Origin: an uncultured Muribaculaceae bacterium
Lineage (GTDB): Bacteria > Bacteroidota > Bacteroidia > Bacteroidales > Muribaculaceae
Assembly: GCA_910586895.1 (NCBI GenBank)
Contig: CAJUIW010000015.1
Coordinates: 1-47,184 of the forward strand
Direction of reading: 5' to 3'
Length of the DNA: 47,184 nt
Under the pieces are notes generated by a model, which was given only the letters and a program-made list of their open reading frames with translations, did no database searches and was not told where the DNA came from. The position numbers were made by a program, and so were the translations under genes. Below, in pieces: positions 35,273-43,969 of the stretch; position 1 is the first letter of the stretch; each line of letters opens with the position of its first letter.

Positions 35273-36298
35273 ATGAAGCACTACATCACAGCTTTGGCTC
35301 TTGCTTCTGCCGCCATGACACTGTCGGCTGCCGAGCCTGCCGATGAGATTCTGAAAGTAAAAGCGGAGGTCCGCCTCGATTATCAGCATGACTCAAACGA
35401 TGGCCATACCGTCAAGGACAATACCGGGTTCGAGGGCAAATACCTCAACATACAGCTTGAAGGCAATATCACCCCTGAGCTATCCTATTCATGGCGTCAG
35501 CGCCTGAACAAGAACCATGATGACCGCACATTTTTCGATGCCACCGACTGGGTGTATATCAAATACGCTCTTGACCGCTGGGATTTCGCAGCCGGCAAGC
35601 AGGTGGTAAGCATAGGCGGATGGGAATATGACCGTGCCCCGATTGACCTGTACAGCTGCTCCGTGTTCTGGAACAACATACCCTGCTACCAGCTTGGCGG
35701 ATCAGGCACATACCACTTCACCCCCTCGCAGGCGCTGACAGCGCAGGTATGCCAGAGCCCGTTCTTCACAAAGGATAACCGCAACATGTATGCCTACAAC
35801 CTCTTCTGGCAGGGAAAGATGGGACTTTTCTCCTCACTTTGGTCAGCCAACCTGATGGAGTATGTCGACGGACGCTACATATCCTACATCTCGCTTGGCA
35901 ACCGCTTTGATCTGGGACGCTTCACTGTCGAGCTCGATCTGATGAACCGCGCATCATCGCACCAGGCATACTTCTTCAAGGACTGCTCCGTGATGGGCGA
36001 GGTGAAATACACCCCTTCCGAGGCTGTGACACTCCATGCCAAAGCCACCTACGATGTGAACCATTCAGGCACCGATGCCGACTTCACCGTACTTGACGGC
36101 ACAGAACTCACCATGGCAGGAGCCGGAGTGGAATACTATCCTCTGCGCAAGCATAACCAGGCTCTGCGCCTGCACGCCAACTGCTACTATTCATGGGGAC
36201 GCAACACAAATGCCGCCGACGTGATGCAGAACAAATCACTGATGGTGGACGTGGGCGTGAAATGGTACATGAACCTTTTCTCTCTGAAACGCAAATAA
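35273..36298 (+). CDS. Outer-membrane porin-like beta-barrel protein
   Basis: A 341-aa exported protein. The signal peptide is MKHYITALALASAAMTLSAA. The mature part alternates aromatic/hydrophobic strands with charged turns (LSYSWRQRLNKNHDDRTFFD, WVYIKYALDRWDFAAGKQVV, FDLGRFTVELDLMNRASSHQ) and ends in VGVKWYMNLFSLKRK. The pattern fits the phosphate-selective/OprO-like porin group seen in Bacteroidota. The start at 35273 is chosen over the frame start at 35210, which would overlap the -7 box. The next gene starts 15 bp downstream. Confidence 0.72.
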   Translation: MKHYITALALASAAMTLSAAEPADEILKVKAEVRLDYQHDSNDGHTVKDNTGFEGKYLNIQLEGNITPELSYSWRQRLNKNHDDRTFFDATDWVYIKYALDRWDFAAGKQVVSIGGWEYDRAPIDLYSCSVFWNNIPCYQLGGSGTYHFTPSQALTAQVCQSPFFTKDNRNMYAYNLFWQGKMGLFSSLWSANLMEYVDGRYISYISLGNRFDLGRFTVELDLMNRASSHQAYFFKDCSVMGEVKYTPSEAVTLHAKATYDVNHSGTDADFTVLDGTELTMAGAGVEYYPLRKHNQALRLHANCYYSWGRNTNAADVMQNKSLMVDVGVKWYMNLFSLKRK

Positions 36299-36313
36299 TC
36301 ATACCTCACGATA

Positions 36314-37504
36314 ATGCAACAATTCGAAGAGGAAGCTACCAGAACTTCCGAAACTATCAAGACTGCCCGCAAGTCAATTGCATCCTACATTCCGCAGGGC
36401 ATACCCTGTCTTGTATGTGTGATAGCCCTTTTCTGGTATCTGGGCCATCTGATGGGGGTAGCAAACATGCTCAACACCCTCATGCACACAGCACATGACC
36501 TTCTGCTCAACACAGTGTTCTACCTGATGGGTATATGCGTGCTCACGGGTGCCATAGGACGCCTGTTTGTAGAATTCGGAGTGGTGAAACTTCTCGAGCG
36601 CCTTCTGCGTCCGCTTATGGGTCCGCTGTTCGGACTCCCCGGCGTTGCGGCTCTCGGTGCCGTGATGACATTCCTGAGCGACAACCCAGCCATCATATCC
36701 CTCTCGCAGGACAAGCGTTTCAGCCGCTATTTCAAGAAATTCCAGTATATATCGCTCACCAACTTCGGTACAGCCTTCGGCATGGGACTGCTGGTGATGG
36801 TGTTCATGATAGGTCAGGGATTTTTCATCGAACCGGTGATAGGACTTATAGGAGCCTTCTGCGGATGTATCGTATCGACACGCCTCATGCAGCGCTTCGT
36901 AATCAAGGCTTACCCCACATTTGTGAAAGAGAATGTGACCGACGAGCTCGACCAGCTCCCTGAGGAGGAGGCCACGGAATCAAAGTCAGTATTCATCCGC
37001 GTACTCAACTCGCTGCTCGATGGCGGACGCACAGGTGTGGATGTAGGCATAGCCATCATTCCCGGCGTGCTTATCATATCAACCCTTGTGATGGTACTCA
37101 CCTTCGGAGCCTCGGCCACAGGCGAGTACACCGGCGCAGCCTACGAGGGAGTAGAGCTTCTGCCCTGGCTTGCACAGAAGGTGGATGTGGTGTTTGAATG
37201 GCTTTTCGGATTCCACGACCCGCATCTGGTAGCATTCCCCATCACCGCACTCGGAGCCGTTGGCGCCGCACTGAGCCTTGTGCCCAACTTCATGAGCCAG
37301 GGCTGGATTGACGGCAACGCCATCTGCGTGTTCACCGCCATTGGCATGTGCTGGAGCGGATATCTGAGCACTCACACCGCCATGCTTGACTCCATGGGCT
37401 ACCGACAGCTTACCCCCAAGGCCATCCTGGCCCACACGATAGGGGGTATTGCCGCAGCTATCTCAGCTCACGCCATCTATGTGCTGTGGACGCTGATTAT
37501 GTAA
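36314..37504 (+). CDS. Nucleoside-recognition (gate) domain membrane protein
   Basis: A 396-aa inner-membrane protein with two gate domains (PF07670 type), about residues 60-190 and 235-395. Typical stretches: IGRLFVEFGVVKLLERLLRP, FLSDNPAIISLSQDKRFSRY, VDVGIAIIPGVLIISTLVMV and YLSTHTAMLDSMGYRQLTPK. The family is related to the SpmA/SpmB and nucleoside transporter gates; substrates are mostly unknown. Close spacing to the porin gene suggests co-expression of an outer- and an inner-membrane step. Confidence 0.82.
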   Translation: MQQFEEEATRTSETIKTARKSIASYIPQGIPCLVCVIALFWYLGHLMGVANMLNTLMHTAHDLLLNTVFYLMGICVLTGAIGRLFVEFGVVKLLERLLRPLMGPLFGLPGVAALGAVMTFLSDNPAIISLSQDKRFSRYFKKFQYISLTNFGTAFGMGLLVMVFMIGQGFFIEPVIGLIGAFCGCIVSTRLMQRFVIKAYPTFVKENVTDELDQLPEEEATESKSVFIRVLNSLLDGGRTGVDVGIAIIPGVLIISTLVMVLTFGASATGEYTGAAYEGVELLPWLAQKVDVVFEWLFGFHDPHLVAFPITALGAVGAALSLVPNFMSQGWIDGNAICVFTAIGMCWSGYLSTHTAMLDSMGYRQLTPKAILAHTIGGIAAAISAHAIYVLWTLIM

Positions 37505-37537
37505 TCCACAGCTACCATATCCGACTATACATAAACG

Positions 37538-37569
37538 ACAGCGGCTCTACCGGAAGGCAGAGCCGCTGT
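37538..37569. terminator. Bidirectional terminator between convergent genes
   Basis: A perfect 11-bp stem ACAGCGGCTCT/AGAGCCGCTGT with a 10-nt loop. T-tracts on both sides are weak. It serves the gate-protein gene (plus) and the PatB gene (minus). Confidence 0.7.
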
Positions 37570-37608
37570 TGCTATATCAATCATGCTGTTCGTACGTGCA
37601 AGCGTCTA

Positions 37609-38802
37609 TCAGGCCATGGCAAGTTCGCCTACAGCCTGCTTCAGACAGCCGAGCGCCTTAAGCAACTCCCGGCGGGGCAAGCCGATGTTCAGACGCATAT
37701 ACCCCTCACCCTGACGACCAAACATGGCGCCATCGTTGAGAGCCAGATGTGCTTTATTGACAAACATGTCCACAAGCTCCTTCTGAGTCAGCCCGAGCTC
37801 GCGGCAGTCGAGCCATATCAGGAACGAAGCCTGCGGGCGGATAGCCTTAACCGAGGGTATATTCTCTGAGAGATAGCTTTCAACCGCCTCGATATTTCCT
37901 TCAAGGTAGGCGAGCATTTCATCAAGCCACTGCTCCCCGTTGCGGTAAGCCGCTTCCGTGGCCACAGTAGCTGAGAAGAAAGGCGATGAAAATTCATTGA
38001 CCTCCATCCAGTAGTAGAACGGCTTGCGAAGTTCCGGATTACGCACGAGCATCCAGGAGCTCACGAGTCCGGCGATATTGAACGTCTTCGATGGGGCTCC
38101 GAATGACACCGACACCTCGGCAGCCTCAGGGCTTACTGACGCGAAGGGGATATGCGGACGTCCCCAGAGCATCAGGTCGCCATGAATCTCGTCGCTAAGC
38201 ACTATCACACCGTACTTCTTGGCGAGCGAGGCCACACGGCGCAGCGTGTCGGCATCCCACTGTATACCTACAGGGTTGTGGGGATTGCAGAGAATCATCA
38301 TGCGCGGATGCTCCGTAGCGAACAGATGCTCCAGATGTTCGAGGTCCATATCATAGTGGATATCGGTATCCACCTGACGGAGCGGATTCTCCAGCACAAT
38401 GCGTCCGTTGCCTTCGGTGACGATACGGAACGGATGGTACACCGGGGGCTGTATCACCACCTTGTCGCCCGGACGGGTGAAGAAGTTTAGGGCATAAGCT
38501 ATGCCGCGCACCACACCCGGCACGAAAGCCAGCTGCTCACGCTCGGGGCGGAAGTTATGGCGGCGTTCAAGCCAGTCACATATCGAATTCCAGTAACCCT
38601 CGCCGGCCACTGAGTAGCCATAGATAGGATGACCGGCACGACGCTTCATGGCCTCCACAATATCAGGGCACACGGCAAACTCCATGTCGGCGATCCACAT
38701 CGGGGTCACATCGGCGCGCCCGAACAGCTCACAGAGCGATTCGTACTTCACAGCGCCGGTATCACGGCGGTCAACAACCGCATCAAAATCATATTTGCTC
38801 AT
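37609..38802 (-). CDS. patB: PatB/MalY-type PLP-dependent C-S lyase
   Basis: A 397-aa fold-type I aminotransferase-like enzyme of the MalY/PatB group, usually cystathionine beta-lyase. Motifs: VTPMWIADMEFAVCPDI and GHPIYGYSV in the N-terminal part, FVPGVVRGIAYALNFF, LCNPHNPVG, LSDEIHGDL, and the PLP lysine in SFGAPSKTFNIAGL. A start at 38802 (MSKYDFDAVVDRRDT) is the family's normal beginning; the frame start at 38823 adds seven residues that overlap the -7 box. It probably acts in methionine synthesis or in releasing sulfide or thiols from cystathionine. Confidence 0.92.
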   Translation of the reverse strand: MSKYDFDAVVDRRDTGAVKYESLCELFGRADVTPMWIADMEFAVCPDIVEAMKRRAGHPIYGYSVAGEGYWNSICDWLERRHNFRPEREQLAFVPGVVRGIAYALNFFTRPGDKVVIQPPVYHPFRIVTEGNGRIVLENPLRQVDTDIHYDMDLEHLEHLFATEHPRMMILCNPHNPVGIQWDADTLRRVASLAKKYGVIVLSDEIHGDLMLWGRPHIPFASVSPEAAEVSVSFGAPSKTFNIAGLVSSWMLVRNPELRKPFYYWMEVNEFSSPFFSATVATEAAYRNGEQWLDEMLAYLEGNIEAVESYLSENIPSVKAIRPQASFLIWLDCRELGLTQKELVDMFVNKAHLALNDGAMFGRQGEGYMRLNIGLPRRELLKALGCLKQAVGELAMA

Positions 38803-38819
38803 GGTAAAAAATCTATGCT

Positions 38820-38828
38820 GCAAATTTA
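38820..38828 (-). promoter_or_regulatory. -7 box of the PatB gene
   Basis: The minus strand reads TAAATTTGC, 17 nt before the ATG. With a 19-nt spacer the -33 is TTTC (38848-38851), 3 of 4. It overlaps the rpsA promoter region. Confidence 0.65.
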
Positions 38829-38836
38829 GTCATTTT

Positions 38837-38868
38837 TTTGTGAGTTAGAAAATTATCTGTATCTTTGC
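38837..38868 (+). promoter_or_regulatory. Promoter of rpsA
   Basis: TTTG (38837-38840), a 19-nt spacer, TATCTTTGC (38860-38868), a complete match. It is divergent from and overlapping the PatB promoter. The leader is about 65 nt and A/T-rich. Confidence 0.88.
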
Positions 38869-38941
38869 ACTCTCAATAAGTTGAATCAATATAATGTCTA
38901 ACTTATTAACGACTAACAACCCTATTTACTAACTTAATTAA

Positions 38942-40732
38942 ATGACTGAAGAATTAAAGAATTCGCCCATCGAAGATTTCGATTGGGAAGCCTACGAAAA
39001 AGGGGAAACCCAAGGCGCCAAATCTCGCGAGGAGCTCACCAAGACTTATGATGAGTCACTCAACACCGTCAAGGACAAAGAGGTAATCGAAGGTACCATC
39101 ATCGCGCTCAACAAGCGTGAGGCAGTGGTTAACATCGGCTACAAGAGCGACGGTATCATCCCCATGAACGAATTCCGCTACAACCCCGAAATCAAAGTGG
39201 GCGACACCGTGGAAGTGTTCATTGAGAACCAGGAGGACAAGAAAGGCCAGCTCATCCTCTCACACCGCAAGGCCCGCGCAGCCCGCTCATGGGAGCGCAT
39301 CAACCAGGCTCTTGAGAACGACGAAATCATCAAGAGCTACATCAAGTGCCGCACCAAGGGCGGTATGATTGTGGACGTATTCGGAATCGAGGCATTCCTG
39401 CCCGGCTCACAGATCGATGTTCGTCCCATCCGCGACTACGACGTATTCGTAGGCAAGACCATGGAATTCAAGGTGGTCAAGATCAACCAGGAATACAAGA
39501 ACGTGGTGGTTTCACACAAAGCTCTCATCGAGGCCGAACTCGAACAGCAGAAGCGCGAAATCATCGCCAAACTCGAAAAAGGCCAGGTACTCGAAGGCAC
39601 TGTCAAGAACATCACCACCTATGGTGTATTCATTGACCTTGGCGGCGTAGACGGTCTTATACACATCACTGACCTTTCTTGGGGCCGCGTAAGCCATCCC
39701 GAAGAAGTGGTTCAGCTCGACCAGAAGCTCAATGTAGTTATCCTCGACTTCGACGACGAGAAGAAGCGCATCGCTCTCGGCCTCAAGCAGCTCCAGCCCC
39801 ATCCATGGGATGCTCTTGACGCTGACATCAAAGTGGGCGACAAGGTTAAGGGCCGCGTAGTGGTTATGGCTGACTACGGTGCATTCATCGAAATAGCTCC
39901 CGGCGTTGAAGGCCTTATCCACGTTAGCGAAATGTCATGGAGCCAGCACCTCCGCTCAGCTCAGGACTTCATGAAGGTAGGCGACGAAATCGAAGCCGTT
40001 ATCCTCACCCTCGACCGCGAGGACCGCAAGATGAGCCTCGGCATCAAACAGCTCAAGAACGATCCTTGGGAAAATATCGAAACAAAATACCCCGTTGGAA
40101 GCCAGCACACAGCACGTGTACGCAACTTCACCAACTTCGGTGTATTCGTTGAGATAGAAGAAGGCGTTGACGGACTTATCCACATCAGCGACCTCTCTTG
40201 GACCAAGAAGATCAAGCACCCCAGCGAATTCACTCAGATCGGCGCCAACATCGAAGTTCAGGTTCTGGAAATCGACAAGGAAAACCGTCGTCTGTCACTC
40301 GGCCACAAGCAGCTCGAAGAAAACCCCTGGGATGTATTTGAAACAATCTTCACCGTTGGCAGCGTACACGAAGGCACTATCATCGAAATGGTAGAAAAAG
40401 GCGCTGTTATCGCTCTGCCCTACGGCGTTGAAGGATTCGCTACTCCCAAGCACCTCGTTAAGGAAGATGGCACTCAGGCCCGTCTTGATGAAAAGCTCAA
40501 CTTCAAGGTGATCGAATTCAACAAGGACAGCAAGCGCATCATCCTCAGCCACAGCCGCATTTTCGAAGATGCCAACAAGGCTGAACGCAACGAAGCCCGC
40601 AAGGCTAAGCGCAGCGAAGGCCGCGCTAAGCGCAACGAGGAAACCGCTATGCTCAACCAGCCCCTCGAAAAGACCACTCTCGGCGACCTCGAGGCTCTGG
40701 CAGCTCTCAAAGAGCAGCTCTCAGGCAAGTAA
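38942..40732 (+). CDS. rpsA: 30S ribosomal protein S1
   Basis: A 596-aa protein that binds mRNA on the small ribosomal subunit. It has six S1 (OB-fold) repeats: the first begins EGTIIALNKREAVVNIGY, the second IKCRTKGGMIVDVFGIEAFL, and repeats three to five have the strong pattern GVFIDLGGVDGLIHITDLSW / GAFIEIAPGVEGLIHVSEMSW / GVFVEIEEGVDGLIHISDLSW. The sixth is more divergent (GAVIALPYGVEGFATPKHLV). A basic/acidic tail (AERNEARKAKRSEGRAKRNEE) follows. Size and layout are usual for Bacteroidota. In this phylum translation starts rely little on Shine-Dalgarno pairing, which makes S1 important. Confidence 0.97.
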   Translation: MTEELKNSPIEDFDWEAYEKGETQGAKSREELTKTYDESLNTVKDKEVIEGTIIALNKREAVVNIGYKSDGIIPMNEFRYNPEIKVGDTVEVFIENQEDKKGQLILSHRKARAARSWERINQALENDEIIKSYIKCRTKGGMIVDVFGIEAFLPGSQIDVRPIRDYDVFVGKTMEFKVVKINQEYKNVVVSHKALIEAELEQQKREIIAKLEKGQVLEGTVKNITTYGVFIDLGGVDGLIHITDLSWGRVSHPEEVVQLDQKLNVVILDFDDEKKRIALGLKQLQPHPWDALDADIKVGDKVKGRVVVMADYGAFIEIAPGVEGLIHVSEMSWSQHLRSAQDFMKVGDEIEAVILTLDREDRKMSLGIKQLKNDPWENIETKYPVGSQHTARVRNFTNFGVFVEIEEGVDGLIHISDLSWTKKIKHPSEFTQIGANIEVQVLEIDKENRRLSLGHKQLEENPWDVFETIFTVGSVHEGTIIEMVEKGAVIALPYGVEGFATPKHLVKEDGTQARLDEKLNFKVIEFNKDSKRIILSHSRIFEDANKAERNEARKAKRSEGRAKRNEETAMLNQPLEKTTLGDLEALAALKEQLSGK

Positions 40733-40756
40733 TTTAGCCACAACATCATTATAGGG

Positions 40757-40787
40757 GAAGCATCCGTCTTATAAAGGCGGATGCTTC
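40757..40787 (+). terminator. Terminator after rpsA
   Basis: GAAGCATCCG pairs with CGGATGCTTC (10 bp). The tail TCTGCGTTTA has few T, so termination may be incomplete. Confidence 0.7.
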
Positions 40788-40816
40788 TCTGCGTTTAATA
40801 GCATGTTGGAGCAGGC

Positions 40817-40897
40817 GTTACCAGTGTTACCGATGTTTCCCATGTTACCGACGTTACCGACGTTACCCATGTTTCCCGAGGCTTTCCGCCGGTAACG
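40817..40897. repeat. 9-bp GTTACC minisatellite, locus 1
   Basis: Seven tandem 9-mers starting at 40817 with the pattern GTTACCNNN or GTTTCCNNN (for example GTTACCGAC twice), then CCCGAGGCTTTCCGCCGGTAAC, in which GGTAAC mirrors GTTACC. Two related loci exist, at 43723 and 46448. All three follow gene ends. Confidence 0.85.
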
Positions 40898-40945
40898 GCT
40901 CTGCGCCGGGTCGAACAAACGCCGCCGCCTTAGCGTTTTATAGGT

Positions 40946-41596
40946 GTGAAAAATCGTAGACACATCCTCGCTATGCTGGCAGCTCTTATGGCTGCCATTT
41001 GTTCCATATCTATTAACGCTACAGATGTGTCAACTGACTGCGATGACTGCCGCTTCCGCGTAGCTCTGAAAACAAACCTTCTTCATGATGCTCTGCTAAC
41101 TCCAGATATAGGAATAGAACTCAGCATTGCCAAGCGCTGGTCCATATCGGCCGAGGGCGTGTGGGCATGGTGGAGCAACGACAGCCGCCACCGTTACTGG
41201 CGCGTGTACGGAGGCTGGATAGAGGCTCGCCGATGGCTTGGGAACAAAACTGACAACCGTGCGCTGACAGGGCACCATGTGGGCATCTACGGCTCGGCAC
41301 TGAGCTACGATTTCGAATTCGGAGGCAAAGGGTGGCAGTCGCCCTCGCTCACCTACGGTATAGGCGCGAGCTACGGCTACTCCTTTCGCATAGCGCCCCG
41401 CCTGAACCTCGACCTGAGCCTGCGTGCCGGCTACTCCGCTGGCAAGCTTATAAAATACCGTCCGCAATGCGGCACTTACGTGTGCTACGAACACGGATGG
41501 CACCGCTACTTCGGGCTCACCGGAGTGGAGGTGACCCTTGTATGGTTTCCGGGCAAGCGGAAAGCCAATCATCCCGAATACAGTTACGGCCTATGA
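40946..41596 (+). CDS. DUF3575 domain protein
   Basis: A 216-aa exported protein starting at GTG (40946); this start gives a normal signal peptide (MKNRRHILAMLAALMAAICS). The mature part has RVALKTNLLHDALLTPDIGI, WAWWSNDSRHRYWRVYGGWI and YGSALSYDFEFGGKGWQSPS, diagnostic for DUF3575, a probable outer-membrane beta-barrel found with Bacteroidota fimbrial genes. Its stop overlaps the next start by 4 nt (ATGA). Role in assembly or anchoring of the fimbrial protein is inferred from context. Confidence 0.85.
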   Translation: MKNRRHILAMLAALMAAICSISINATDVSTDCDDCRFRVALKTNLLHDALLTPDIGIELSIAKRWSISAEGVWAWWSNDSRHRYWRVYGGWIEARRWLGNKTDNRALTGHHVGIYGSALSYDFEFGGKGWQSPSLTYGIGASYGYSFRIAPRLNLDLSLRAGYSAGKLIKYRPQCGTYVCYEHGWHRYFGLTGVEVTLVWFPGKRKANHPEYSYGL

Positions 41597-42546
41597 GGAG
41601 AGCGAGTGTCATATCAGCGTTTATCCTGCTTATAGCTGCCACTGTAGTATCGTCATGCAGCCATAAGGATATACTCTGCCCAGGCAAGGAGGAGCGGCGC
41701 ATACATGTGCTTTTCGAGTGGGACAAGGCTCCCGATGCCTCCCCCGCCGGGATGACGGTATATTTCTATCCGCGCTCGCAGGGGGGCCAGATATGGCGCT
41801 TCGACATAGCCGGACGCTCCGGAGGCGAGGTAGCCATCCCCGTGGGGCGCTACACCATGATAGCATTCAACAACGACCTTGCAGGCATACGCTTCAGCGG
41901 ACTCGAATCAGCTTCCACAGCCGAAGCCTCGCCGAAGATTAAAGGCTCAGGCGTAAGCGGCAGCACAGGGCAGCTCTACGCCGGCTCAATCATGGACCTG
42001 GAGGTGACTATATGCGGCGTGACCTACCGCCGCCCCGACGGCACGGTAAAGGAGTGCGGGCAGGGACTGCTGCGCTGCAGCCCCGCACCCCTGTCAAGCA
42101 GATACAACGTGACGGTCCGCAACATCAGCGGCCTGCAGCACGTGCGCTCAGCCTCGGCCATAATCACGGCTCCCGCCTCGGGAGTGAACCTGTCCACGGC
42201 TATCTTCTCATCCACAAAAAGCTCTCTGGGCGCCCAGATGAACATATCATCGGCCGACTCCACACTCCGATGCTCAGCAACAGCCTTGCAGCCGGCCCTT
42301 AACCTGCAGGATGCCGTGCTGACACTGCAGATCACCCGCACCGATGGCAAGAAGCTCAGCAAGGCGTTCAATGTCACGGACCAGATTCTCTCGAGCCCTG
42401 ACATACGCAACATCAACATCCTCATCGACTCGCTCACCATACCTGACGGCAACATACCTTTGCCACCTTCCGGCGACGGCGACGACGTAGGGATAGAAGT
42501 GGGTGTCGACGGATGGAGCGACATAATTATCGACATATTTACTTAA
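41593..42546 (+). CDS. DUF5119 lipoprotein of the fimbrial cluster
   Basis: A 317-aa lipoprotein. The start at 41593 overlaps the DUF3575 stop and gives signal MRRASVISAFILLIAATVVS with lipobox SSCSHKD. The body has VLFEWDKAPDASPAGMTVYF and YTMIAFNNDLAGIRFSGLES, typical of DUF5119, a domain of Bacteroidota FimB/Mfa2-like anchor proteins. It is followed after 20 bp by a fimbrillin-family gene. It probably acts as tip or anchor partner. The long in-frame extension upstream to 41332 is a shadow of DUF3575. Confidence 0.82.
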   Translation: MRRASVISAFILLIAATVVSSCSHKDILCPGKEERRIHVLFEWDKAPDASPAGMTVYFYPRSQGGQIWRFDIAGRSGGEVAIPVGRYTMIAFNNDLAGIRFSGLESASTAEASPKIKGSGVSGSTGQLYAGSIMDLEVTICGVTYRRPDGTVKECGQGLLRCSPAPLSSRYNVTVRNISGLQHVRSASAIITAPASGVNLSTAIFSSTKSSLGAQMNISSADSTLRCSATALQPALNLQDAVLTLQITRTDGKKLSKAFNVTDQILSSPDIRNINILIDSLTIPDGNIPLPPSGDGDDVGIEVGVDGWSDIIIDIFT

Positions 42547-42566
42547 CAACCAAAATCTTAATTATT

Positions 42567-43658
42567 ATGTACAACAAAAGTCTAAACATCTCCCTGTCCC
42601 TGCTGCTGGGGCTTGGAGCTTTTGCGCTCAGCTCTTGCTCGGAGACTGACCAGCCCGATGGCGGCGGCTCACAGCAGGACGAGCGTGCTATCCGATTCGC
42701 AGCCAACACGGAATTCAGTTCACGCGCAGCCGACATAACTACCAACAGTCTGACAAAATTCTATGTCTACGCCTACACCGGCACTGCCGATGCTCCTGTC
42801 ACGTTCATGGACAACGTCACCGTGCAGAAGGACAACTCCAACGTATGGACCTACTCGCCTGTCAAGTACTGGCCTGCCGAGGATGTGAGCTTCTACGCCT
42901 ACGCTCCGGAGGGCTGGGTAGGCTCTACAGGCCCGCTCAAACCCGTAAGCTATGACAACTCCGTGGCAAAGACCGATCTTATCTACGCCGTGAGCCCTAA
43001 CCTGAACGGCAACGTCTCGCAGCCCAACGCGCAGGTAGTGTTCAACTTCCGCCACGCCCTTGCCAAGGTCACCGTACTACTGAGCTCCACCAACACCGAC
43101 CTGCGTGTGGAGGTGACCAACGTGGCCCTGTCGCACATCATGTCGAAGGGCGACTTCACTTTCCCCTCCGCTTCGACTCAGGGTACTCCCACAACCGAAT
43201 CGACAGGCACCTGGACCAACCTGACCAATGCCTACCCCTACATGCTCCACATGTCGCAGACTCAGGACGATGTGGTGGTACTGACAAGCACCCCCACCGA
43301 CCTCAGCGAATCGGGACTCGGAGGTCCGGCCTACATGATACCTCAGCTGCTTTCATGGCGCTCCGCCGGTGCCGGCAACGACACCTACATGGCCCTGATG
43401 TGCTCCATCTACGATGCCGAGACCGGCGTCAAGCTCTGGCCTAACAAGAACACCCCCGAGGAGAACATCATGGAGGGTAGCACCAACGGCGACGGCATCA
43501 TGAAGTTCCCGCTCTCAACAAGCGAATTCTCCGAATGGAAGCCCGGCTACCATTATATCTACAACCTTGTGGTAAACGGCAACTCCGAAATGGGCTCCAT
43601 CGAATTCGGCAACCCGACCGTAGATACCTACGTCGATGTAAGCACGACCTACGAATAA
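42567..43658 (+). CDS. Fimbrillin-family (Mfa1/FimA-like) lipoprotein
   Basis: A 363-aa lipoprotein with lipobox ALSSCSETD. Marks of the fimbrillin family are AIRFAANTEFSSRAA, TKFYVYAYTG, WTYSPVKYWPAEDVSFYAYA, and VVFNFRHALAKVTVLLSSTN, in the order typical for this fold; the C-terminus has WKPGYHYIYNLVVNGN. The N-terminal arginine stretch FSSRAA could be a gingipain-like maturation site as in P. gingivalis FimA/Mfa1 (inference). It is the last gene of the three-gene fimbrial cluster. Start 42567 is chosen for its signal peptide. Confidence 0.88.
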   Translation: MYNKSLNISLSLLLGLGAFALSSCSETDQPDGGGSQQDERAIRFAANTEFSSRAADITTNSLTKFYVYAYTGTADAPVTFMDNVTVQKDNSNVWTYSPVKYWPAEDVSFYAYAPEGWVGSTGPLKPVSYDNSVAKTDLIYAVSPNLNGNVSQPNAQVVFNFRHALAKVTVLLSSTNTDLRVEVTNVALSHIMSKGDFTFPSASTQGTPTTESTGTWTNLTNAYPYMLHMSQTQDDVVVLTSTPTDLSESGLGGPAYMIPQLLSWRSAGAGNDTYMALMCSIYDAETGVKLWPNKNTPEENIMEGSTNGDGIMKFPLSTSEFSEWKPGYHYIYNLVVNGNSEMGSIEFGNPTVDTYVDVSTTYE

Positions 43659-43690
43659 TCTCCCCCGCATACACATATAGCCATATCATC

Positions 43691-43719
43691 GAAGCCGGAC
43701 CTAAGCGCCCGGCTTCTTT
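43691..43719 (+). terminator. Terminator after the fimbrial cluster
   Basis: GAAGCCGG (43691-43698) pairs with CCGGCTTC (43709-43716), then TTTC. The 9-bp repeat locus 2 starts four bases later. Confidence 0.72.
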
Positions 43720-43722
43720 CAT

Positions 43723-43773
43723 GTTACCCGTGTTTCCCATGTTTCCCGTTTCCCGAGCCTCTCCGGCGGTAAC
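43723..43773. repeat. 9-bp GTTACC minisatellite, locus 2
   Basis: Three 9-mers (GTTACCCGT, GTTTCCCAT, GTTTCCCGT), then TTCCCGAGCCTCTCCGGCGG and TAAC. The CCCGAG...TCCG.CGGTAAC part is shared with locus 1. Confidence 0.78.
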
Positions 43774-43852
43774 ATACCGGATACGGCATCACGACATCCC
43801 GCGGGTTAACATTTATTATCAACCGACCCCTTATAATTACAGGGATAATTCT

Positions 43853-43860
43853 TATTTTTG
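43853..43860 (+). promoter_or_regulatory. -7 box upstream of tRNA-Arg and MFS-GH130
   Basis: TATTTTTG fits TAnnTTTG, 17 nt before the tRNA. No good -33. It is the nearest promoter-like site for the two genes downstream as well. Confidence 0.55.
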
Positions 43861-43877
43861 TACCGCGTTAGCGCCAT

Positions 43878-43949
43878 GCCCCGGTAGTTCAACGGATAGA
43901 ATAGAAGTTTCCTAAACTTTTGATAGCAGTTCGATTCTGCTCCGGGGTA
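43878..43949 (+). tRNA. tRNA-Arg (CCT)
   Basis: The acceptor pairs GCCCCGG with CCGGGGT, discriminator A49. The anticodon stem GAAGT/ACTTT encloses loop TTCCTAA, giving anticodon CCT at 43911-43913. The T-arm is AGCAG-TTCGATT-CTGCT. CCA is not properly encoded. It reads the rare AGG codon. It ends only 20 nt before the MFS start codon. Confidence 0.93.
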
Positions 43950-43969
43950 CCCAATCCAATATTCAAGCC

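Noticed and set aside
40817..40879. Tandem 9-mers considered as a CRISPR array
   Set aside because: Units are 9 bp with no spacers and no cas genes nearby.
40769..40963. Minus-strand ORF with MGNVGNVGNMGN-type text
   Set aside because: It is only the translation of the 9-bp minisatellite, has no start signals and overlaps the rpsA terminator.
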